Positions 6,223 to 7,381 of a stretch of 7,381 nucleotides of DNA are shown here, one piece after another (position 1 is the first letter of the stretch; each line of letters starts with the position of its first letter). The notes beneath the pieces are model-generated. The model worked only from the letters and a program-made list of their open reading frames with translations. It made no database searches and was not told where the DNA came from. Source of the stretch: Chloroflexota bacterium (GTDB lineage Bacteria; Chloroflexota; Anaerolineae; J102); NCBI GenBank assembly GCA_013152695.1, contig JAADFV010000103.1, positions 1 to 7,381 of the forward strand, given 5' to 3'. Position numbers and translations under genes: made by a program.

Positions 6223-7125
6223 ATGCGCGGCATTGTCATTCGTGTTTATTCCGACTTTTTCGACGTCCTTGATGACGAAGGCCAGCTTTGGCAATGTCAG
6301 GTCCAAGGCAAACTCAAGCGACAAAAATTACGGACTACCCTGCTTGCAGCTGGTGATCGCGTGCAATTTCAGCCCATCGAATCGGAGACACAGCGGGGAA
6401 CAATCGTTCACATCGAGCCGCGAGAACGGGCTCTCTCCCGCCTGCGCCCGGGTGGTGGTACACCTTTCGAAGACATCATCCTTGCCAACCCCGACGAAAT
6501 CATGATCGTCTTTGCGGCAGCGAAGCCTGAGCCCCACTTGCGCATGCTCGACCGCTTCCTCGTCGCCGCCGAAGCCTCGGAACTGGAAATCAACCTTGTC
6601 ATCAACAAAATCGATCTCACCGGCGAAGAACGGGCTCGAGAGATATTCAAGCTGTATGAAGACGTTGGATACCGGACATTCTACACCAGCGTCAAGCAGC
6701 GAATTGGCATCGACGCCGTAGCCGCACAACTGCGAGACCATATCACCGTTGTAGCCGGCCCCTCCGGCGTGGGCAAATCATCTCTGATCAACGCCATTGA
6801 GCCCGGACTCAACCTGCGCGTGGGTGAAGTCATGAGCATGGGTAAAGGCCGTCATACGACGCGTGCGGCGCAATTGCACCCCCTCTCTGGAGGTGGCTTT
6901 CTCGCCGACACCCCCGGCCTGCGTGAGCTCGGCCTTTGGGACATTCGCCCCACCGAACTCTCCGATTATTTCCCCGAAATTCGTCGCTATGCCAGTAATT
7001 GCCGTTTCAGCTTTTGTACCCATATCCACGAACCTGATTGCGCCGTCCAAGTTGCTTTGGCCGCAAACAAAATTCATCCCCAGCGCTGGGAAAGCTATCT
7101 CCGACTCTTCCACGGCGAGGACTGA
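6223..7125 (+). CDS. rsgA: RsgA (YjeQ), ribosome small-subunit-dependent GTPase A
   Basis: RsgA is a late-stage 30S assembly factor that hydrolyses GTP on the ribosome. The 300 residues show an OB fold (about 1-75), then a circularly permuted GTPase with motifs in the diagnostic order G4 NKID (128-131), G5 TSVKQ (155-159), G1 GPSGVGKSS (179-187), GRHTT (209-213) and G3 DTPG (229-232). A C-terminal zinc module follows with C260, C265, H267 and C273 (C-x4-C-x-H-x5-C, as in E. coli RsgA). The ATG at 6223 was chosen because the protein then begins directly with the OB fold (MRGIVIRVYSDFF). An in-frame ATG at 6100 would add 41 low-complexity residues inside the upstream gene. No Shine-Dalgarno is visible, the leader being CT-rich. 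G5 has Val where Ala is common. Confidence 0.96.
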   Translation: MRGIVIRVYSDFFDVLDDEGQLWQCQVQGKLKRQKLRTTLLAAGDRVQFQPIESETQRGTIVHIEPRERALSRLRPGGGTPFEDIILANPDEIMIVFAAAKPEPHLRMLDRFLVAAEASELEINLVINKIDLTGEERAREIFKLYEDVGYRTFYTSVKQRIGIDAVAAQLRDHITVVAGPSGVGKSSLINAIEPGLNLRVGEVMSMGKGRHTTRAAQLHPLSGGGFLADTPGLRELGLWDIRPTELSDYFPEIRRYASNCRFSFCTHIHEPDCAVQVALAANKIHPQRWESYLRLFHGED

Positions 7126-7257
7126 TTTCTAGTCAGCCACCCGATCCATAATTGGGGCAGAGGCGCTGCCGAATATGTCCGCTTCGTGGCCAGTAGAATT
7201 CTGCTCTCCCTCCACCCCTCATACGACGTGCCCCCCTGCACCAGGACTTGACACGTT

Positions 7258-7305
7258 GTCACCCTGATTCCTACTTCCTGCTTCCAACTCCCAACTTCCT
7301 GTTCC
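7258..7305. repeat. Degenerate 7-bp tandem repeat abutting the helicase start
   Basis: In plus-strand order the units are GTCACCC, TGATTCC, TACTTCC, TGCTTCC, AACTCCC, AACTTCC and a 6-base TGTTCC, which ends directly before the ATG at 7306. The period of seven is kept through six full units, with consensus close to WRCTTCC. Such heptanucleotide repeats are known from cyanobacterial and some other genomes. The tract also occupies the place where a Shine-Dalgarno and a -10 element would lie. A TTGACA at 7248-7253 could be a -35, but no good -10 follows. The rest of the 7126-7257 gap holds nothing recognisable beyond a weak hairpin at 7156-7170. Confidence 0.65.
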
Positions 7306-7381
7306 ATGTCCTTTCTCGACACCCTCAACCCACCCCAACGCCAGGCCGTTACGACTACCGGCGGCCCCATCCTTGTCCTGG
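7306..7381 (+). CDS. UvrD/PcrA-type superfamily 1 helicase, N-terminal fragment
   Basis: Only the first 25 codons are inside the window. The protein begins MSFLDTLNPPQRQAVTTTGG and continues PILVL. The LNPxQRxAV segment is the Q motif that contacts adenine in UvrD, PcrA and Rep helicases, and GPILVL is the strand leading into Walker A, which would follow just beyond the edge. These helicases unwind DNA 3' to 5' in repair and replication restart. PcrA/UvrD is the likeliest member, but Rep or another paralogue cannot be excluded from this fragment. The gene is 180 bp after rsgA and has no Shine-Dalgarno. Confidence 0.85.
   Translation, partial: MSFLDTLNPPQRQAVTTTGGPILVL

Noticed and set aside
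6328..6741. Minus-strand open frame inside rsgA
   Set aside because: It is a shadow of the rsgA coding frame with no recognisable motif.
7156..7170. Hairpin GGCAG-AGGCG-CTGCC after rsgA as an intrinsic terminator
   Set aside because: The stem is only 5 bp and no T-run follows.
7095..7370. Minus-strand open frame of 91 codons over the rsgA-helicase gap
   Set aside because: It runs through the heptad repeat and antisense to the helicase start, and its repetitive translation reflects the repeat rather than a protein.

Overview
This is a bacterial chromosomal segment holding an iron-uptake operon on the minus strand, followed by three unrelated genes on the plus strand. The taxonomic signal is weak. 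A Chloroflexota (Anaerolineae/Caldilineae-type) bacterium is my best guess. The reasons are the style of the UvrD/PcrA N-terminus, the BchC-like dehydrogenase, the short-repeat tracts in intergenic DNA and the near absence of Shine-Dalgarno sequences. This remains inference. The two membrane transporters argue for a free-living organism that meets both ferrous and ferric iron.

Layout. Positions 1-305 hold no convincing gene but contain a 12-bp-stem hairpin and an inverted partial copy of it. Positions 306-4724 on the minus strand read, in transcription order: a DtxR-family iron-type regulator (4724-4035), feoA with a histidine-rich N-terminal extension (4000-3719), feoB (3709-1493), a FeoC-like winged-helix protein with four cysteines (1467-1189), and an FTR1/EfeU-family iron permease (1127-306). 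The gaps are 34, 9, 25 and 61 bp, so these five genes are probably one operon. The 447-bp intergenic region 4725-5171 carries a near-perfect 20-bp palindrome (4770-4789) just upstream of the regulator, a good candidate operator for autoregulation of the operon. It also carries a plausible extended -10 promoter for the divergent plus-strand genes.

On the plus strand, 5172-6191 encodes a medium-chain dehydrogenase/reductase resembling the BchC group that lacks the usual zinc ligands. Then 6223-7125 encodes the circularly permuted ribosome-maturation GTPase RsgA. From 7306 to the window end lie the first 25 codons of a UvrD/PcrA-type helicase. A degenerate 7-bp tandem repeat tract abuts the helicase start codon.

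How the parts may work together: the regulator would sense Fe(II) and repress its own operon when iron is sufficient. FeoA and FeoB import Fe(II), with the FeoC-like protein as an accessory or regulator that probably binds an Fe-S cluster. The FTR1 permease would add a ferric or oxidation-coupled route. I see no wholly new system. The most interesting points are the operator candidate, the altered ancillary metal site of the regulator, the His-rich FeoA, the FTR1 permease attached to a Feo operon, and the pyrimidine-rich, mostly SD-less start sites.
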